From Cycas panzhihuaensis (Eukaryota; Cycadophyta): a stretch of DNA of 64,000 bases. A program made the position numbers and the translations under genes. Within the stretch, counting starts at the first letter, position 1; each line of letters opens with the position of its first letter. The stretch lies in contig CM041465.1 in assembly GCA_023213395.1 (NCBI GenBank), positions 103,485,741-103,549,740 on the forward strand, read 5' to 3'. This document shows positions 1-13,054 of the stretch, in pieces. The notes beneath the pieces are model-generated. The model was not told where the DNA came from. It worked only from the letters and a program-made list of their open reading frames with translations, and did no database searches.

Positions 1-228
1 TTGTATTCCATCTTTTCTTTTCCTCCTTTGTAACCTTTAATTCTTATTACATCTATTTAAAGACAATAGAAGGTGGAGGAATAAGTAGGAAAAGTTACAT
101 ACTTGTTTCATATACTTGATTGATTGTTTTAGTTTATTGCACATTTCATTCTTTTAGCAATTTCAACCTTGCATAAAGTTGAAAAATCATTTTAAATGCT
201 CAAATATGACAAAATGCACCCTAATCCA
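1..228. other. AT-rich flank, nothing recognised
   Basis: No coding frame, repeat end or RNA gene is visible here. The stretch is the left flank of copia element A, whose target duplication begins at 229. Confidence 0.6.
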
Positions 229-233
229 TAAGA

Positions 234-531
234 TGAAATGGGTTAATCTCATAAGGTCATTACATTAGTTGATTATTTCTAAAAAGGGTCTTAAGTGAAC
301 TTTAAATTAGATCACTTAAGTGAAATGCACCTTCATGTGCATTATATATAATTTTATTTTACCTAACTCTAATCCTTCCTCTCTTAATATAAAAGTAAAA
401 GCTCAATGGAGGAGGCTCATTCTTACCTCCCCATTTTGTGAGAGCTACTCTCTTTCTCTTAAGTCTCTATTGCTTCCATATTTGCCTCTGTGTTTAGTGC
501 ATAGAGATGAAGGATAGATCCACATTTTTTA
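234..531 (+). repeat. 5' LTR of copia A
   Basis: It starts TGAAATGGG and aligns without gaps to 7354-7651 and 49298-49595; all three are 298 bp. The last bases read TTTTTTA, where the other two copies end TTTTCA or TTTTTCA. It is preceded by TAAGA and followed after two bases by the primer site. Confidence 0.93.
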
Positions 532-533
532 TG

Positions 534-545
534 TGGTATCAAAAC
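534..545 (+). other. Primer binding site of copia A
   Basis: TGGTATCAAAAC lies two bases after the LTR. It differs from the common plant copia site TGGTATCAGAGC (3' end of initiator Met tRNA) at two G-to-A positions. Confidence 0.8.
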
Positions 546-2618
546 TTGCTTCCTTCATATTACTCACTTGTACATACAATAGAGCCATCACTTCCTTTTA
601 CCCCATAATCCATGTGGTGAAGGAGATTGTGAAAGTGGATTTAGAAATATTTTCAAGCTTTTATTATAGCATATTTAGTATTGTTTACTTTCCCTTTCTC
701 TTTTCAAGTTTGGAAGCATAATATAAGGAGTTATAAGGCCCAAGGATTTCAATTCTTTGGTAGTTATTTATACTATATCATTCTTCTTTTCTTTCCCCTC
801 TTTTTGTCCATTTAACAAGGGGAAATGCTGCTAAAATTTTTCTAGTTTTTAGAAGAATTATTGTAAGGGATGGTTTTATCCAATTTTTTTTAAGAATTTA
901 GAGCCATTTAAAATATCCATCATTTTATGCCCTCACCTTGCCTATATTGGGATCCTAGTGATAAAAAAATAATAGAAATTTCATATGGTATCATGTGTTG
1001 ATGAGATATTAATAAGCTAAAATTTTTCAGAAATAAAATTTGCTTATTAAACTTCACAGGTTTGCCAAATTTTCTACATAGTTCTAATTGATCTGATTCT
1101 AATTATTAAAGATAAGGCTCTAATTCTAATTTATAATGCAAAAATTGGCACCCAATTTTGTTACCATATGATAAAGTTATTACTATTTAAGTGAACAACA
1201 ATTATTTTTAGTAAGAATTTTAGAAAAATATATTCTACCAAATTTACAAGATTGCTAAAAAATTTGCAAAACTCATTTAAACATAATTCTACTTTCTAAA
1301 TACGTAGCTCTAAGTCTAGTTTGTAGCATAAAAACTTCTACTCAATTTTGTTATCATGGGGAAACTTTATTATAATTTTAGTGAAGACTACTTTTTGTAT
1401 ATAAAAAACAAAAAAAAAATGAAGAAATTTTCTTCCTTCTTTTTATAAGGCTTAAAAGCCCATTATAAAAGTAAGTAAGAAAACACTTAGATTAGAGTAA
1501 TATCTAGTGTCCTCCATCACTTATTAGCATTATATTTTATCTCTCCAAAATCACTTCAAACAAGCACTCTAAAGACACTCTAAGCAAGCACTCTATTTTC
1601 AGTTAAATGTATGTTTGATGTAAATTCGATAATCTTTTCACTCTCTCTAAATTGAACACATCACATACATTATTTTCTACCATCTTGTACTTATTCACAT
1701 ACTCACCAAGGTTGAGATACCTTGGTTGGCATAATGTTGTACCATAAAGGAGGTATGGGTTTTAAGTTAGGACTGGTTTAAACCAGAATATTGGTAAGGT
1801 TTAATTAGCCATAGCATCCTGCCTCAATTAGATATCATCTTGATAGCCAACTAGGAAAACTAAAACTCTAATACAAAATTAAAATATACCCAATCTAATA
1901 TCCATCATAGCCATGGGTATGTATATACCACTCTTCGGAGGAGGTATATAGCTACTCATTAGTGAATTGGGTGAGGATTGGGAGTACTTAAGCTCCATTG
2001 TGACTTGGATTTTATCACGAAACATAATTGTGGGTATTGTGAGTGAAGGCCAACTTAATTCTACTAGAAGCATAGGCATCCCTTTAATAGTCTCAACTAC
2101 ATGTTAGACACAAGTTAAAGGTTATTAGGTTGATTACACATCCTACATTTGAGTTTTAAGTTATGTATACCCAATGATATCAGCTTCTACATTAGCTTAT
2201 AATCTTATATATTAATCACTTACTTATTTGTAAAAAGTGATCCATAGTGTAATCACAATCATAGTGCTTCCCATATTTGAGTTGTTTTAGGTTAATATTT
2301 GCCATAAGTATTAGTGGCTAATTTTCATCATAGTGCTCCTCATATTCCTGTTGCATCAGGCTAATATTTTCTACAAGTATTAGTGGCTAATTTTAATCAT
2401 AATGCTTCTCATATTCCTGCTATATCAAGTTGATATTTGTCACAAGTATCAATGAATTTTCTCTAAGTTACTCCCTTTATCTTTGAGAAACTATTCTCAC
2501 TTCTTCTTCCTTCTATTATACTACTCTATTGCATCTCTCATTTATAAACTATGACTGCTCATTTATTTCCATCACTTTTATAGTCCCTTATTTATTTCTT
2601 CCCTTCTCAAAAGATACT
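546..2618 (+). other. Untranslated leader of copia A
   Basis: AT-rich with no supportable reading frame. It lies between the primer site and the first codon of the gag remnant. Short local repeats occur at about 2250-2460 (recurring 'cacaagtat' / 'agtggctaattt' phrases). Confidence 0.6.
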
Positions 2619-3830
2619 ATGTCTTCATAGTTCAAGCAAAATGTGAACTATAATTTTAAAAGGAAAGAAAATTGGGATATATGGTTCACTGGTGTTAGAA
2701 ATGTTACAAAGTATAAAGGTCTTTAGAGAGATCATTTACAACTTATACCATTTGTTATTGTTATAGCTACCACGGCTGCTTTTGGAGGAGCTACTCTAAC
2801 TACTCCCACTAAAGTTGTAGTTAAACACTAATGGGAACTTAATGGTGATGAAATTTATATAGGCATACTTCTTGTCACTGATTATTCCCTACATAATCTC
2901 ATTGATAAAGTCGTACATGATACAGCATAGAATGTTCTTGAGGTTCTCAAGAAGAACTTTGACACTAAATCGAACTTAGAATTTGTTTACTTAGTGCTGA
3001 AGATGAACAAATTAAAAATATAGAAAATGATATGTAAGTGAGACAATCAATCTCTTTCATCCAATCAAGTAAGCCATTGATAAAGATTTCAAGACTCAAT
3101 GCACTACATGGGCTTTTTTGATTTAGTCATATCTCCATATCCTATATTACAAAAATCTACTGGGAAGTCTTCAATCTAGTGGCACTTGGAAGACCCTAAA
3201 CTTTGAGGCTCTTGTTGATAACTTTATTGAATTTGATAAGACCTTTGATACTAACTTTTCCACTACATTAGATCCAGTTAATGCTACTTTTAAAGTGGAA
3301 GAAGATCTTTTTTATACTAAAATTCAAGGTCAATACTCTCGTAGAGGTGGTAATTCTCATGGAAGAGGTAAAGGTAGACAACAAGGATAGCGTCCTCTTG
3401 GTCAACATGCTCCTTAACTCCAATAAAAATAGTCTCAAGGCCAAGGCCAAAATAATCAACTTAGACCTAGATCTAGTAATCAGAGATAATCCAACTAGCC
3501 CAATACTTCTTATGGGACTAGAAATTAAATAATTATGTGCCAAAGGTATCATAGAAAAGGACACTATGCCAAAAATTACAGAACTACCACTAACAAACTA
3601 CCAAGCTATCAATAATGCCATGGTGCACATAATATTAATAATACTTCTTTTGAAGATGCTTTTGATAGAACATAATTTTCACATGCACACCTTCAAAGAA
3701 TTGAGACCACTTCATCAAATGTTATTGATAGATCCACTAAGTATATTAAGGCTCATTATGGCTATGGTTATTCATTTTTACCTTCGCCACTTGGAGTTGC
3801 AAATAGTGCCACCTCAAATACTTCATCTTA
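2619..3830 (+). pseudogene. Gag remnant of copia A
   Basis: A frame from the ATG at 2619 reads as a copia Gag through several stops. Near 3537-3578 is a CCHC zinc knuckle (pattern C-x2-C-x4-H-x4-C) in which the first Cys and the His survive, while the second and last Cys are both Tyr. TGT to TAT is a G-to-A change. Gag would form the virus-like particle and bind the RNA through the knuckle; this copy cannot bind zinc normally. The Gly/Arg/Gln-rich stretch before the knuckle (about 3330-3440) is usual for such Gags. The end of the region is approximate because the frame breaks repeatedly. Confidence 0.75.
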
Positions 3831-6800
3831 GATCATGGATACTAGAGAAAAACAACATATGACTTATCATTACCAATTCTTTTAGGAATTTAACTCTAAA
3901 GTTTATGGTGTTATATACATGGTTGACAAATCATCTTAACCAATCAAAGGACTTGGAACTATTTTTCTAAAACTCCCAGGCCTTCTAGATTTTACCCTTG
4001 TTGATGTTTTATATATTTCTACTCTGAAGCAAAACCTACTCTTCCTATTCACCCTTGTCTCTTATGGATTTGATTCAAGTATAACTACAAATAATCAAAC
4101 TCTTTCTGTCATTCACCCTCCTTCAAATGTTGTGGTTATGACCAAAATTCTTGATGTTAAATTTTTTTGCCTAATTGGCTCACCATCCTCCAAAGCTAAC
4201 TATATTGATGATGACTCTGCTTTTACCACAACCCTAACTCCTCAAAAGTTATTCCAAGCAGCCCTATGGCATGATCGTATAGGCCATATCAAAATTGATC
4301 ATTTAAGAGAACTACATGCTACTCTTCCTAGTATGCCTAGGCTCTCCTCTAAGCCCTTCAAATATGAAGCATGTATCATTACCAAATCTCAAATATAATC
4401 CTTTCCTCATAGTCAATGGAAATCTAGCCAACATTTTCAACTTGTACACTTAGATATATATGGTCTTATGTCCATCCCTTCTCTCAAATATAAGTGGTAT
4501 TATATTACTTTTATTGATGATTTTACTAAGAAAGTATAAGTTGCTTTTCTTGCAAAGAAAGATAAAGCTTTTTCTATGTTTCAAGCTTTCAAGGCCCGAA
4601 TGGAAAATGAATTTGGATTCAAAATCAAAATACTCATGACTGACAACGGTGACAAGTACACCTCTAATGAGTTTGAATCGTACATATGTTAGCATGGGAT
4701 CAAACATCATACCACTGTTATAGGTACACCCCAACAAAATAGACTTTCCAAGTGAATGAACAGGACCATCATGAACATGACTCATGCTATGCTAGTATAT
4801 GAAAATATCCCTGTCTATCTTTAGGTCCAAACTATCTAGACTGTTGTGTATTGTATTAACACTATTAGTCCCTCCAAGCTTGGCCCCTCTTCACATAAAA
4901 TGTAGTATGGACAAACCCACTCTATCTCCTACTTTAGAATTTTTGGCTCTATTTATTATGCTCACATTCTAGACGAACACAGAAATAAGCTCTAAGATAG
5001 AGCCCTCAAAGGCATCTTTGTCAGATACCTTATAGACAAAAATGGGTACAAGGTTTTTCTACCTTCACAGTGTAAAATCGTCATCACTAAAGATGTTATC
5101 TTTACAAAAACTAAAGATCAATTACTTAGACTTAACTCCAAGATACCTTCATACTGATTTAACGATACTACTAAATTTGATGTCTAGATTCTAAAATTTA
5201 GGGGGGGATATACTCAATAGTTGGTCAAAGTCTTGGAATATGATAATAGAACCCTAGAGGATACAATCTATGACTCCCAGCCAACATGTGTACATCTAGC
5301 ACCATAATTTAAGAACAACCAAGTTAACAAAGGTAAATCCATAATAAAAGGACAACCTTCTCTAACATTAGTGGTTGGCCCATCTTCTCCACCATCGTCA
5401 ACTTCCTCCATGCCAAACATTTTACATGATCATTTTTAAGATTAAAATGAAGACTAAGAGGCTGTGGAAATAAAAATTTCATTCCCAACTTGAGGTTTTT
5501 CTGAAGCCTACCAGTTACACAAGGATATACAACCAAATGAGGTAGGCAAAACTGGCACTAGAAGTACCCATAGAGCAAAGATGCATGAATTACTTTTCAT
5601 TGAGATTAAACCAGTAGAATTGCATATTTTTCTTAATGAAGAGCCATGAATATAGCAAGAAGATATAAAGCATATAGCTTGGAGAAATGCCATGAACAAA
5701 GAGTATCAATCTCTTATCAAGAACGGTATGTAGGAGCTTATTAATCTACCACTTGGAAGAAAGGTAGTTCAAAACAAATGGGTGATCAAAAATAAGTATA
5801 GATTATATGGCACCCTAGAAAAACACAAGGCGGGGTTGGTAGCAAAAGGATTCATATAAAGGGAAGGCATCGACTACACTGAAATCTTTGCTCCTACAAC
5901 CAAGTAGCCTACAATCTTAACTCTTATAGCCTTGGCTACTCAACAGGGTTAGAAAATCCACCAACTTGATGTTAAGACTACATTTCTCAATGGGGACCTT
6001 AAAGAAGAAATTTGCATGGCTCAACTAGAAGGATATGAGATTGTTGGTCAGGAGCATAAGGTTTACAAGCTTAGAAAGTCCTTATATAGCCTAAAACAAG
6101 CCCCTCGTGCTAAGTTTACTAAGTTGTTTGAAAGAATGAGGTAACTTAGATATGAGGTTTGTGACTATTAAGATATTGATGCAACATTATTCATCAAGCA
6201 CCAAAATGATAGTCACTTACCTCTTAATCTTTGTAGATGATATGCGAATAACAGGGAATAGGGAATAGGTAATCAACTAGTTGAAGAAGGACCTTGCTAA
6301 AACTTTTGAATTATCTGAAGTCAGATTGATGAAACACTGCTTGGGAATTGAAATAACTCAAAATAATAGTAAAATGTTTCTCTCCCAAGAAAAATATATC
6401 AACAATCCTCTAACAAAGTTTCAATTAGAAGGTACTTGACCAGTGGCTACACCTATGGAACCTAATATTAAACTCTCAACTGATGGTGACACTAGGGAGG
6501 TAGACGCAACACTCTATAGGAAACTTATAAGTAGTCTCATTTATACTACCAACACAAGGCCAGATATTATACACTCTATCAGTATTCTTATAAGATTCAT
6601 GATAAAACCTAAGGAGAATCACTAGTAAGTTGTAATATGAGTGTTGAGGTACCTGAAGACAACCAACAAATTCTACTAGCTTACATATAGATAATCAATC
6701 TATAATACAAATAGCTAAAAATCCTATATTTCATAATCATGCCAAACATATAAGTACGAAAGTCCACAAGATTACAGAACCAGTTTATAATGGCATAATT

Positions 6801-6920
6801 CAACTAGAGTACTATCCCACAGCAAATCAAGTGGTCGATATCTTCACCAAACTACTCAAGAAGGTGAAGTTTAAATAGTTCTAAAGGCAACTTGGCCTTA
6901 GGACCTCCATCTCCAATTGA
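3831..6920 (+). pseudogene. Pol remnant of copia A (protease, integrase, RT, RNase H)
   Basis: Domains in order: aspartic protease near 3836-4130, with a frameshift across the active-site motif, whose D-T-G reads D-T-R; integrase zinc part with W-H-x4-G-H near 4267; integrase core with Asp at about 4450 and TDNGD near 4636; reverse transcriptase from about 5730 to the FVDD active site at 6230-6241; then a broken RNase H. The integrase catalytic Glu is Lys (AAG, 4750-4752) and the next codon is TGA. Many stops sit where Trp or Gln is expected. By comparison with 48352-48614, about 263 bp of the RNase H region is deleted at 6670/6671. The product would be a copia polyprotein; none can be made here. 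Confidence 0.9.
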
Positions 6921-7342
6921 TTAAAGGAGATGATAAAAGGACTATCATACTATGTCTCATTCATTAAAATCCCTTATGGGCACGGAAGAACAGGAGTAAG
7001 TCTCTACTCTATTCCATTCATGAAAATCCTTTGTGGACGCGAAAGGATAAGGGTTGTATTATTTTAGAAAATCAGAATCTATAAAAACTCAAAAGAGCAT
7101 GGGGGATGACCAAATGGTATAGTGAGAGTTAGTAGATTTCAACTACAAAATTCATTGTATTGATTAGCTATATGGCTTCATTTAAAGAGCCACCTTATCT
7201 ACGTTAGTAGATTAGAAAGTCTATGGGTTTTCTTCCCCATGAGGGTTTCCCACAAAAATGTCATAGTAGTTTACTTTGTAAGAGGCTCAAATGAAGACCT
7301 CATGGGATAAAATAAAATAGGATGAAATAACCTTTTATCATT

Positions 7343-7353
7343 AAGGGGGAGAT
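7343..7353 (+). other. Polypurine tract of copia A
   Basis: AAGGGGGAGAT abuts the 3' LTR and is the expected plus-strand primer. The truncated copy at 49286-49297 has the same tract with one G-to-A change. Confidence 0.85.
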
Positions 7354-7651
7354 TGAAACAAGTTAATATCACAAGGTCATTACATTAGTTGATTATTTCT
7401 AAAAAGGGTCTTAAATGAACTTTAAATTACATCACTTAAGTAAAATACACTTTTATGTGCATTATGTATAATTTTATTTCACCTAACTCTAATGCTCTTT
7501 CTCTCAATATAAAAGTAAAAGCTCAATGGAGGAGGCTCATTCTTACCTCCTTATTTTATGAGAGCTACTCTCTTTCTCTCAAGTCTCTCGTGCTTCCATA
7601 TTTACCTTTGTATTTAGTACATGGAGATGAAGGATAGGTCTACTATTTTCA
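7354..7651 (+). repeat. 3' LTR of copia A
   Basis: 298 bp, TGAAACAAG...ATTTTCA, gapless match to 234-531. It is followed by the target duplication TAAGA at 7652-7656. Confidence 0.93.
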
Positions 7652-7656
7652 TAAGA

Positions 7657-8096
7657 GTTCTCAAACTCAAAGATTGTTCCATTCTTCTTAGTAACCTAAG
7701 AAGACTTCATAACCTAATTACTAAGGTATATTAACAACTTTCTTCCACCAATCCTTTAGCTATAAACCTACACCATCTCACTCTCCTTATCACCAAGGAA
7801 GCGTTTGCATCCTCGTTGCAATTGGATAGTGGCAACATTGTCTCTTTCTTGAGGTTTTAATACCTAAAATCTCATCCTTTTTAAAATAAACTTCTAGACC
7901 CTAAGAAGGTCATTCAAAGCTATCTCTCAATTCTGCTACTTTACTTGCTCCTTCCCTGCTTACTTTCTTTTCCAAAAGGGAGTCTAGCTCCTCTTCTCTC
8001 CCTCTGGGGAAAGGAGAGTTCTACTTGGCTATTCAATTTCCTAGAGATACCCTATTGCCTAACCCAAACTAAAAAAGGTGCTCAAAAAAGAAAAAA
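7657..8096. other. Spacer, possibly decayed gypsy LTR
   Basis: No gene is visible. Pyrimidine-rich phrases (about 7930-8030) faintly resemble the inverse of 22050-22200 in the gypsy G LTR, so the LTR scrap that follows may begin here, but the match is too weak to claim. Confidence 0.35.
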
Positions 8097-8253
8097 TTAA
8101 CAATGCACTATTTGTAAGTCCTTGAACCTGCATTCTAATGCGTGGATGCCCTTTGAGGGTGATCTTTCCTTCCTGAGATCTCTAGACCCTTGTTTACCTT
8201 TTAGCATTTGTCTAAGATATTCCATCCATAGTAACCCCCCAGAGGCATACTTC
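8097..8253 (+). repeat. Fragment of a gypsy G-type LTR end
   Basis: Read forward, this matches the reverse complement of 21869-22020: a shared phrase 'gatgccctttg.gggtgatctt' and the same terminal CCCCCCAGAGG...CTTCCA. It is the 3' end of an LTR of the same family as the gypsy element at 21869-40094, in opposite orientation and without the rest of an element. Confidence 0.7.
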
Positions 8254-10960
8254 CACTTAATAATTTGATGATGTCAACTAAATTAATTATGATTCATGGC
8301 TTGGCATAGGGAAAGTGCTTAGTAAATTATTATTTTACCATGTAATACTTACCATCATTTAATAGTGTAGAGACACTTGTAATGGTCATTGCTACGCAAA
8401 GGTATAAACCAATGTAGTTTATATGTGCAAATAGATATATTGACCATGACTATAGGGAAGAAAATAAATCTCACTTTATAATCACAAGCACGTAAGTCAA
8501 CACGTCATAAGGAGGGTAAACTAAGCTGAGACAAATTTGCACTTGGTAGAATGATGACAGTTATAATTTCTTCAATGTAAATATGCCCTATAGATAGATG
8601 ATATAAATAATACATTACATAGGGATTTATAAAGGCTTTGATGAGTTACATAGAATGATTCAAACGCTCTCACATATACAATCACTGCTTAAATATAAAT
8701 AATTATTAAATTATAACCTTATGCATTTCACATATATAATATTATATGATTTATATAATCACCACTATATTACAGACTAATAAAATGATTGTGTGACCAA
8801 ATTTGATGATATTTGTGCACAAGAATTGATATAAATAGAAAGTGTCTATCTGATTACTCAATACCATCATGCTTATTGGAGAAATCTTAAAATGTTCTTT
8901 CAATTTATACTATTATACAAGCTTGTAAGGCTGGCAAATGGAATGTTATTGCAATTTTTTTTTTTTAATGCCTCTATTACATCTATACAAGAGTAATTAA
9001 TTTATCATTTGGTATGTTAATTCAATGGTGATTCAATATATATCATATATATATCTATATCTATATATATATATCATAGTAAGCTAACTTAGTAAGGCAT
9101 TTATCACTTAACACAGTTTATGTGCCTTGGTTAATATTGGTTACAATGCAAACAAGGCTCAACCACGTTGATAGTATACCAATGTATTTATATAGTATTT
9201 AATATATTATTGTTCTTAATAATTAGAATTGCTTAGCCACAAGTGCCAAAAACGTGCTCTGATATAACTTGTTATAGACCTTTTCCATAACTAAAGTAAT
9301 TTTAAGAATTCAAGGAACAGTAAAGAGCATAGGTACACTTGAAGATATTTTAATAGTTAATTGACTTATATTTGATTAATAAAATAAGTGATGTCTTACA
9401 ATATATTTGAGGCCATATTTATATGTGTATAATAGGCCCCTTCACATAAAAAATTGTAACCATTCAAGAGGCACCCCTTCATTTAATATTCATTTAATTA
9501 ATCTTAAGGAGGTTCGTAACAGTAGGTCTCAAAGTGGATACATTAATATTAATAATATAAGGATCTAGTAGAACATTTTAAAAGAATGTGCCCCAATTTA
9601 GACAAATTGATTATCAAACTCCTATAGGAAGAAATTAAAATGGTTACAAAATGATGGATAATTATTGTATTTTCTAATGCTAATTATACAATTTTACATC
9701 ATGGGATTTTTGATCTAGTAAAATCTATAGAAGCATGTATTGAGGTATAACTGTCAATGCATAGATTATGGTATTGCAAGGTTTATGTATAGTGTAGCTT
9801 TAGTATTATAGTCTACAGAGGTCAGGTCTTGAGTAGCAGACATGTCATTTGATTGAAGATCAAGATGAACATAAGCCTCATCAGTTGATAGTTATAAATT
9901 TACTATCATAAGAATTGTCTATTATTTGGTATTTTAACTAGTGCCTCCATCATTACCTCTTACTTATTCCAAATATAGAGCTCATCATTAATGCCACTTT
10001 GCTTTGTTACTATTAAAGTTCACTTGGCCTTTTTTTTTGTAGAGATGAATTAATCAATCTTTCCAAGAGTTGTAGACATGTAAACTAGTGTGACTTTCAC
10101 AAAGTTCTTCTAATTGTCATTGACTAAAAGAGCAATGAAATTAGGTAGTATGATGATAAAAAGTGATCCTCTTAGTATCTAGACCAAATATATGGTATCA
10201 AATTTTGATTTCATAGCTTTAATCAAAAGAAATCATCCTCTATATCTTTATTTAATCACCTCTATTTTTTTAACCGTCTTTTGATTTTTATTTTTCTATA
10301 GTTTTTAAAACCATAGGCTATATCATTTAGAATATTAATAATGTATCGCCCTTTTAATTTTTATCTTTTTTCTAAAGTTTTTTTCTTATGGATCTTTTTA
10401 ATCATTTTAGCCCATTTTAAGTCATTTAAGCCTATTTTTTATATATTTTAGGCAATTCTTCTAAATTTTTAAACGCTATTTTAGTTTTTGATATAATCTT
10501 TTTATAATTATTATTATTATCATAAAAACATAAAAACTAAAAAAAAAGAACTTGAAAGATTAAAAAGGTAATCTCCTAATTAAACCATCATTCATTACTG
10601 GTCTTGTAAGGGGAATAATTAGGACCCCTAAAGGTACCACTCTTGCACATATTATTATACTTCCTTGAACTCTATGGACTATAAAAGGAGGTAATAGCTA
10701 TCAAGTATATTGAGTGGCAGACTAAGGTATATACCTAAAAAACGTAGAGTTTGAAGACCAAGTTAGACCCAAAGAGGGTGAGTGCCTTGTTTCTAAGTGT
10801 TCCCTTAGAGGAGGATTTGCTATTAAGGCCATAAATCTAGTATAGGTGGGTTAATAGTGTCGAGAGGGTGATAGAGCCTTTAATAGAGCTTATGTATCTT
10901 TAGATATATAGGGTCCCTAAACTACCACTTATGAGTAAGTACACCATTAGATAGAATCAT
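8254..10960. other. AT-rich spacer without genes
   Basis: No coding frame could be supported. It contains a short (TA)n/(ATCTATAT) microsatellite near 9037-9075, several poly-T runs, and the candidate LTR at 9270-9521 listed separately. Confidence 0.5.
9257..9521 (-). repeat. Candidate old copia LTR with adjacent primer site (minus)
   Basis: GCTCTGATATAA at 9257-9268 is the inverse of a Met-tRNA primer site with one or two changes. Directly to its right TGTTATAGACC begins, and CGTAACA closes 252 bp later at 9521, giving matching TGTTA/TAACA ends. That is the arrangement of a 5' LTR of a minus-strand copia element. No second LTR or target duplication was found, so this is tentative. Confidence 0.4.
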
Positions 10961-11189
10961 CTCAACTACCAGGGGCTATTAAACAAGAAGACATTAAGAC
11001 TATAGCTACTAGATTAGTAAACCTTTTTAAGTAGATAAGATATATACCTAAGATAAAATAGCACTTCAAATAGTTATAACCAGCACAATTAAATTATCTA
11101 GTAGTGATAATTTCTTAGCTTAAAAGAAATAAGTTAAGAATATTTTAATAATAAATAAACTATAGACTTATGTTTCTAGTAAAATTCCC

Positions 11190-11760
11190 ATGCCTAAAGA
11201 CACCTGAGATCCAAATGACTATGATCTTATCATTCTTATTGATCCTATTACTTTGGCCTCCTTTAAAGAATTTGATGAAGTTACCCTTTTTATCCTACAC
11301 CTATCCTATGAAGATAATGTTGACTAAAACATTAAGCTTGCTTCTACTTCTACTAAAGCTTGGGACATAATTTATATACTATATGAAAGGAAGAACAATG
11401 TTAAATTAATTATACTCAAAGCATAGCACTACTCCATATCTCATACTAGATCAATTAAAGCTCATCTCACTCAGATCAAGTTAATTAAGAACTAATTAAG
11501 CATTATGGGATAGCCACCTAATGATAGTGATATGATATCTTGTATTATCAATGTATTATCAATAGGATATCATTCTCTTATGTCTAATTTATCTCATACT
11601 TATTGTCTTGCCATATTAGATTTCAACACTTTTAAAGATCTTTTACTTTAAGAGGAATGCCTCTTCCTTCATGATTCATAGTCCAAACTAAACCCATTAA
11701 AATTCTACTCATAAAATTTAACTAGATATATGGGAAAATAAGATTTATTATTACAAGTAT
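11190..11760 (+). pseudogene. Copia Gag (UBN2-like) remnant
   Basis: One forward frame with scattered stops reads as the central part of a copia Gag: an A-W-D-I-I segment followed by Y-E-R-K-N, then an alternating Leu/Ile helical region ending 'FNTFKDLLL'. This is the layout of the plant retrotransposon Gag family UBN2. No zinc knuckle and no pol follow; 140 bp later the 5' LTR of element B begins. It is a remnant of an older copia element that was probably the insertion target of B. Upstream sequence back to about 10960 may belong to the same Gag but is not readable. Confidence 0.6.
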
Positions 11761-11899
11761 TCAAATCAAAGGTTGTAAGTCGAAAGTCTAAAAAAGAGAT
11801 GGTTATGGTTAAGTAGCTTGTAGCGACTCCCCTGCCTAATTATTTTGAGGAAAAGATCGATGACTCTCTCCCTAATAAGTATGTATTTATTATTAATAT

Positions 11900-12343
11900 T
11901 ATTAGGTATTAATGTTATCTTTATAAAAGTGTGTTTATTAAAGTTAGATTTTATTATTATTATTATTATTATTATTACTGTTAAAGTCAAATATTATATT
12001 ATTGATTATGAGATTCGTTGAAATGGAACTACCCTTTTCAATAAACCTTCACCTCCTTAAAACTCTCTTCTTAGATTCAAGAAAGTTAGTCAGTAGGGAT
12101 AATAGATTAGGTTGGTCAAATTCTATGGTGTATAGGTGGAGATCATGTAGTGTCTATTTGGATGGTTATTCAAGAGAGAGGATGAGATCCTTCTCTTAAC
12201 TATTGATTTTTGTATTCATTTTATTTAATTTATATTAATAAACTATATATTTGAGGTAGCTTTTTCTCCCCTAAAGATTTTCCACCTACCAATTCTATAC
12301 ATTGTATGGTTGATTATTTTCTCTGTTAACCCTCTCTCTAATA
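11900..12343 (+). repeat. 5' LTR of copia B
   Basis: It aligns over its whole length with 47329-47760, including a shared (ATT)n block near 11953 that is longer here. Its last bases TAATA (12339-12343) became the target duplication of copia C, repeated at 20080-20084. Confidence 0.9.
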
Positions 12344-13010
12344 TGTTAAGAAGACAAGGTCCCAATAACTTGAAACCACCACTAAAATCTAAACTATTTT
12401 GTAACTGGTTATAGGAATCAAAATTGAAATTTAACATGCAAGTTCTTAAACCAAAGGTAATACAATAAAATGAATAAGAAAACCAAAGCATCACATACAC
12501 ACTCGATATAACATGGTAAAACCCTAGTAGTGTGCTACGGAAACATCCACATAGGAAAGGTATTGATCCTTATTATCAAAGAATGGAGAAATATGCATAA
12601 TCTGTAACAAAATACTGATAGCAACAATAACCAGCTGACCAACTCTTCACAATACATCCAATACATCGAACACTATCAACATAATGAAAAAACACCCTAA
12701 ATCGGGTTATATAAGAGAGTCATACAAGGCATAAATTTCAACCATAGAATCTAGGGTATTTTGAGCGAAAGACCCCGATTCTCTTTACAATTTAGTATGC
12801 TTTTCAGTGTTAGCTTTTTAGGTCGAAGGCTATTGCCCCTGAACCCCCTCTTTATGGGGGGGGGGGGGGGGGTTCTGGCACCCCCCGTACCCCCTAACCA
12901 AGGGGGCTTCCCACCCCCCTTGGAACCCCCGAGCAAGTTTGGGGGGGAAACTATACTGCCAAACTGTCAAAATTTTAACCTCCAAAACATTGTTGTCACA
13001 TTATCTAATA
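12344..13010 (-). repeat. 3' LTR of copia C
   Basis: 667 bp, TGTTAAGAAGAC...TTATCTAATA in forward reading. It matches 33718-34357 throughout, including a GC-rich block of G and C runs at about 12836-12950 (17 G at 12856-12872). The terminal CA has become TA. Confidence 0.9.
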
Positions 13011-13054
13011 ATCTCCACCTTAACAACAATTTACTTGATACCTTTCCTAGACCA

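Larger units (their letters stand above)
234..7651 (+). mobile_element. Ty1/copia LTR retrotransposon A, complete outline, dead
   Basis: Two 298-bp direct repeats (234-531 and 7354-7651) bound the element, and TAAGA at 229-233 and 7652-7656 is an exact 5-bp target duplication. In order it has the LTR, a Met-tRNA primer site, a 2-kb leader, gag, protease, integrase, RT and RNase H remnants, a polypurine tract and the second LTR. That domain order (integrase before RT) defines copia. The two LTRs differ at roughly one base in nine by eye, mostly transitions, so the insertion is old. All coding frames carry stops and frameshifts. A second, 5'-truncated member lies at 47797-49595. Confidence 0.93.
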
